Assembly: GCA_902482615.1 (NCBI GenBank)
Contig: CABTAA010000088.1
Span: 1-6,848, forward strand
Length of the DNA stretch: 6,848 nucleotides
Direction of reading: 5' to 3'
Origin: an uncultured Collinsella sp.
GTDB lineage: Bacteria > Actinomycetota > Coriobacteriia > Coriobacteriales > Coriobacteriaceae
The notes beneath the pieces were generated by a model, which was not told where the DNA came from, did no database searches, and saw nothing but the letters and a program-made list of their open reading frames with translations. The position numbers were made by a program, and so were the translations under genes. This document shows positions 4,647 to 6,848 of the stretch, piece by piece. Every line of letters starts with the position of its first letter. Within the stretch, counting starts at the first letter, position 1.

Positions 4647-6835
4647 TCGATGCACCCGACCACGCCGCTCAGGAGCGGGGCAATCGTTCGACAGGGGCAT
4701 GGCTCCTTGTCGCCCTGCTGGGGATAGCGCTCTCGGTTGTTGCCGGCATGATGAGCTACGGCTACACGACAGCTCAGGCCGAGCAGCGCTTTGCCGACGT
4801 TGTCGATTACGTGGCGACGCAGAGCCTTTCCTACGATGCATTCAATAGCGCCTATACGACCAAAAACCTGATTCGCGTTATGGAGATCGCCGGAGAGACG
4901 GCGCGCGATATGGAGCGCGACGGTTCGGTGGATAACGCCATGCTGGAGCAATATGCCGACCAGTTCAACGTGAGCGCACTGATCGTGACGGACGCATCGG
5001 GCAATTTGGTGTCCGAGTCCTCGACGGATGGCGTGGGCTACGAGTCGCTCGCTACGTATCTCAAGGAAGCACCCGTGCTGGAGGTGGCAGCCCATCCGCT
5101 TAAGTCCTATACCGCCCGCATTACGCTTTCGGATGATTCGGTTGCAGACATTGGTTGCGTGACCCGGCAAGATGGCGAGGGTATCGTTATCGCGGTCAGG
5201 CATCAGAGCGCGAAGGCAGTTGCAAGCAATACGCTCAAACTGCAGAGCCTGCTCGGTGGCTATGAAACCATCGATAGCGGCAATATCGTGATCGAAAGCG
5301 ACGGCAAGGTCGTTGCGACCAATGCCGTTGAACCCACCATATTGGGCGTATTCAATCTGCCTGCAACGGATGTCTTTATTGTCGACGGTATTAAGGATCG
5401 ATGCCTGCCCGGCAAAGTCCGACTGGTCAACGCCAGCGGCGAGTGGTATTTGGGCACATTTGGAAAAGCGCGCGGGTTCTACGTGTACACCTATGCCTCG
5501 GCGCGGCGCTACTTTGAGGTCGTCGCGGCTGTTGCTGCCGGCGTGCTGGTGCTCTACAGCGGTGTTATAGCCGTTGTTGTGATGGCGCGCCGCCGCGCTG
5601 ATCGTCGACGTTTGACGGACTTGCTGCAGCAGGAGCGCGACTATGGCGACAAGCTGGCAAAGGCGGCGCATGAGGCCTCGTCTGCCAACTCGGCAAAGAC
5701 GGAGTTTTTGCGCCGCATGAGCCACGATCTGCGCACGCCCATCAACGGCATTCGCGGCATGGTCGAGGTCGGCGATGCCAATGCGGACGATCTGCAAAAG
5801 CAGACCGAGTGCCGCTCAAAGATCTGGACGGCATCGGGACTGCTGCTCGACCTTGCCAACGAGGCCCTGGATATGAGTCGCCTGGAGAGCGGGCAGGTCG
5901 ATCTGGAGCTTGTTCCCACAAACTTGGCGACCCTCAACCATGAGGTGCGCGATATTCTGGAGCGCCAGGCCGAGGAGCGTCTGGTGACAATTATCTGCGA
6001 CCAGCAGACGCTTGATCACCCCTATGCGCGGGTGAGCGTGACGCACCTCAAGCGCTTGTTGCTCAATATTGCCGGCAATGCCGTCAAGTACAACCGCCAG
6101 GGCGGCTATGTTCGCCTGGTGTGCCGCGAGATGGAGCCGGCGGATGGCGTCCCCGTCTATGAATACACGATCGCCGACAACGGTATTGGCATGAGCGAGG
6201 AGTTCCAACAGCGCCTCTACGAGCCGTTTTGCCGCGAGGAGCAACAGGTGGAAGGCGCTTCATCGGGAACTGGCCTAGGCGCGCCTATCGCAAAACAGTT
6301 GGTCGAGCTTATGGGCGGAACCATGAGCTTTACGAGTATCTTGGGGCAGGGGACGACGTTTACCATCCGTCTGCCGTTTGAGAAGTGCAAGCGCTCCGAG
6401 ATTCCTCAGGCTGTGCGCGTGGACGCGGGTGACGGCGATGCGCTCCAGGGCTTGCGCGTTTTGCTCGTAGAGGATAACGACCTGAATGCCGAGATTGCAC
6501 AGTTTACGCTCGCCCGCGCCGGCGCCGTCGTGACGCATGCTAAGGATGGTGAGTCTGCCGTCGAGATGTTTGCCGCGAGCGCGCCGCACGAGTACGACGT
6601 GGTGTTGATGGACATCATGATGCCCGGTATCGATGGTCTTGAGGCCACGCGTCGGATTCGAGCGCTCGATCGCGAGGATGCCGCGCTCACGCCGATTATC
6701 GCCGTGAGCGCCAACGCCTTTGCCGACGACCGTAGGCTTTCGCGCGAGGCGGGCATGAACGCGCACCTGAGCAAGCCTGTGAGCTCACAGGAGCTCGTTG
6801 AGGCGCTTGCACACATAGCCGCCGACGCTTCATAA
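4643..6835 (+). CDS. Hybrid sensor histidine kinase with large extracellular domain
   Basis: This 730-residue membrane kinase has TM1 at about 19-39, an extracellular domain at 40-290, TM2 at 292-314, and a linker helix at 318-350. HisKA follows with SHDLRTP and phospho-accepting His361. The ATPase domain has N-box NIAGNAVKYN (475-484), G1 DNGIGM (512-517), F-box YEPF (526-529) and G2 GTGLG (542-546). The C-terminal receiver (about 604-720) has acidic E610-D611, phospho-acceptor Asp657 in LMDIMMPGIDG, Ser689 and Lys711. All catalytic residues are intact. The outer domain holds two PAS/Cache-like cores (SALIVTDASGNLVSE at 111-125, GNIVIESDGKVVATN at 213-227), so it is probably dCache-like. GGAGG 7 bases before the ATG lies within the lipoprotein gene, and the ATGA overlap points to coupled translation. 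No HPt or output regulator is in the window, so the His-Asp relay must continue with a partner elsewhere or downstream of 6848. Kinase identity is certain; ligand and target are unknown. Confidence 0.95.
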   Translation: MIDAPDHAAQERGNRSTGAWLLVALLGIALSVVAGMMSYGYTTAQAEQRFADVVDYVATQSLSYDAFNSAYTTKNLIRVMEIAGETARDMERDGSVDNAMLEQYADQFNVSALIVTDASGNLVSESSTDGVGYESLATYLKEAPVLEVAAHPLKSYTARITLSDDSVADIGCVTRQDGEGIVIAVRHQSAKAVASNTLKLQSLLGGYETIDSGNIVIESDGKVVATNAVEPTILGVFNLPATDVFIVDGIKDRCLPGKVRLVNASGEWYLGTFGKARGFYVYTYASARRYFEVVAAVAAGVLVLYSGVIAVVVMARRRADRRRLTDLLQQERDYGDKLAKAAHEASSANSAKTEFLRRMSHDLRTPINGIRGMVEVGDANADDLQKQTECRSKIWTASGLLLDLANEALDMSRLESGQVDLELVPTNLATLNHEVRDILERQAEERLVTIICDQQTLDHPYARVSVTHLKRLLLNIAGNAVKYNRQGGYVRLVCREMEPADGVPVYEYTIADNGIGMSEEFQQRLYEPFCREEQQVEGASSGTGLGAPIAKQLVELMGGTMSFTSILGQGTTFTIRLPFEKCKRSEIPQAVRVDAGDGDALQGLRVLLVEDNDLNAEIAQFTLARAGAVVTHAKDGESAVEMFAASAPHEYDVVLMDIMMPGIDGLEATRRIRALDREDAALTPIIAVSANAFADDRRLSREAGMNAHLSKPVSSQELVEALAHIAADAS

Positions 6836-6848
6836 GAATATGGCTCCC

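Noticed and set aside
4550..5797. 415-residue open frame on the minus strand, antisense to the lipoprotein end and the kinase sensor domain
   Set aside because: It lies wholly opposite two clear genes with recognisable domains. The product has no motif and is rich in His, Arg, Ala and Ile, as expected from reverse reading of GC-rich codons.

Overview
The window looks like chromosomal DNA from a high-GC gut actinobacterium of the Coriobacteriia, most likely Collinsella or a close relative. This is inferred from the strong third-position G/C preference, the general style of the proteins and the gene content. No marker gene here proves it. Five complete genes and the tail of a sixth fill nearly all of the sequence, and no gene-free stretch exceeds 300 bases.

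Layout: (1) 2-130 (+) is the last 42 codons of an unrecognised gene. (2) 131-301 is non-coding and holds two back-to-back palindromes: a 56-bp imperfect one (132-187) and a hairpin with a perfect 19-bp stem (200-254). (3) On the minus strand, a three-domain regulator (XRE helix-turn-helix, zinc ribbon, TipAS-like ligand domain; 1426 to 599) is followed after 51 bp by a glutaredoxin (547 to 302), probably as one transcript. (4) A divergent control region (1427-1567) separates the regulator from trmO, a tRNA m6t6A37 methyltransferase that appears to be transcribed leaderless. (5) A MalY/PatB-type PLP enzyme (2418-3632) ends at a hairpin. (6) A lipoprotein of the family 3 solute-binding class (3777-4646) overlaps by 4 bp a 730-aa hybrid histidine kinase (4643-6835).

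Two modules are of most interest. The first is the lipoprotein/hybrid kinase pair. A protein that would normally feed an ABC importer has no permease or ATPase beside it and is translationally coupled to a membrane sensor kinase. This suggests a two-piece extracellular nutrient or amino-acid sensor, comparable in plan to LuxP/LuxQ or a split BvgS/EvgS. The phosphorelay is incomplete in the window, since there is no HPt protein and no DNA-binding response regulator. The second is the XRE-zinc ribbon-TipAS regulator, which carries a drug-recognition-type domain on a DNA-binding domain other than the usual MerR type and probably shares a transcript with a thiol-disulfide protein.

The trmO and MalY-type genes look like ordinary housekeeping and metabolic genes. 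The MalY-type enzyme does have an unusual sequence around its PLP lysine.
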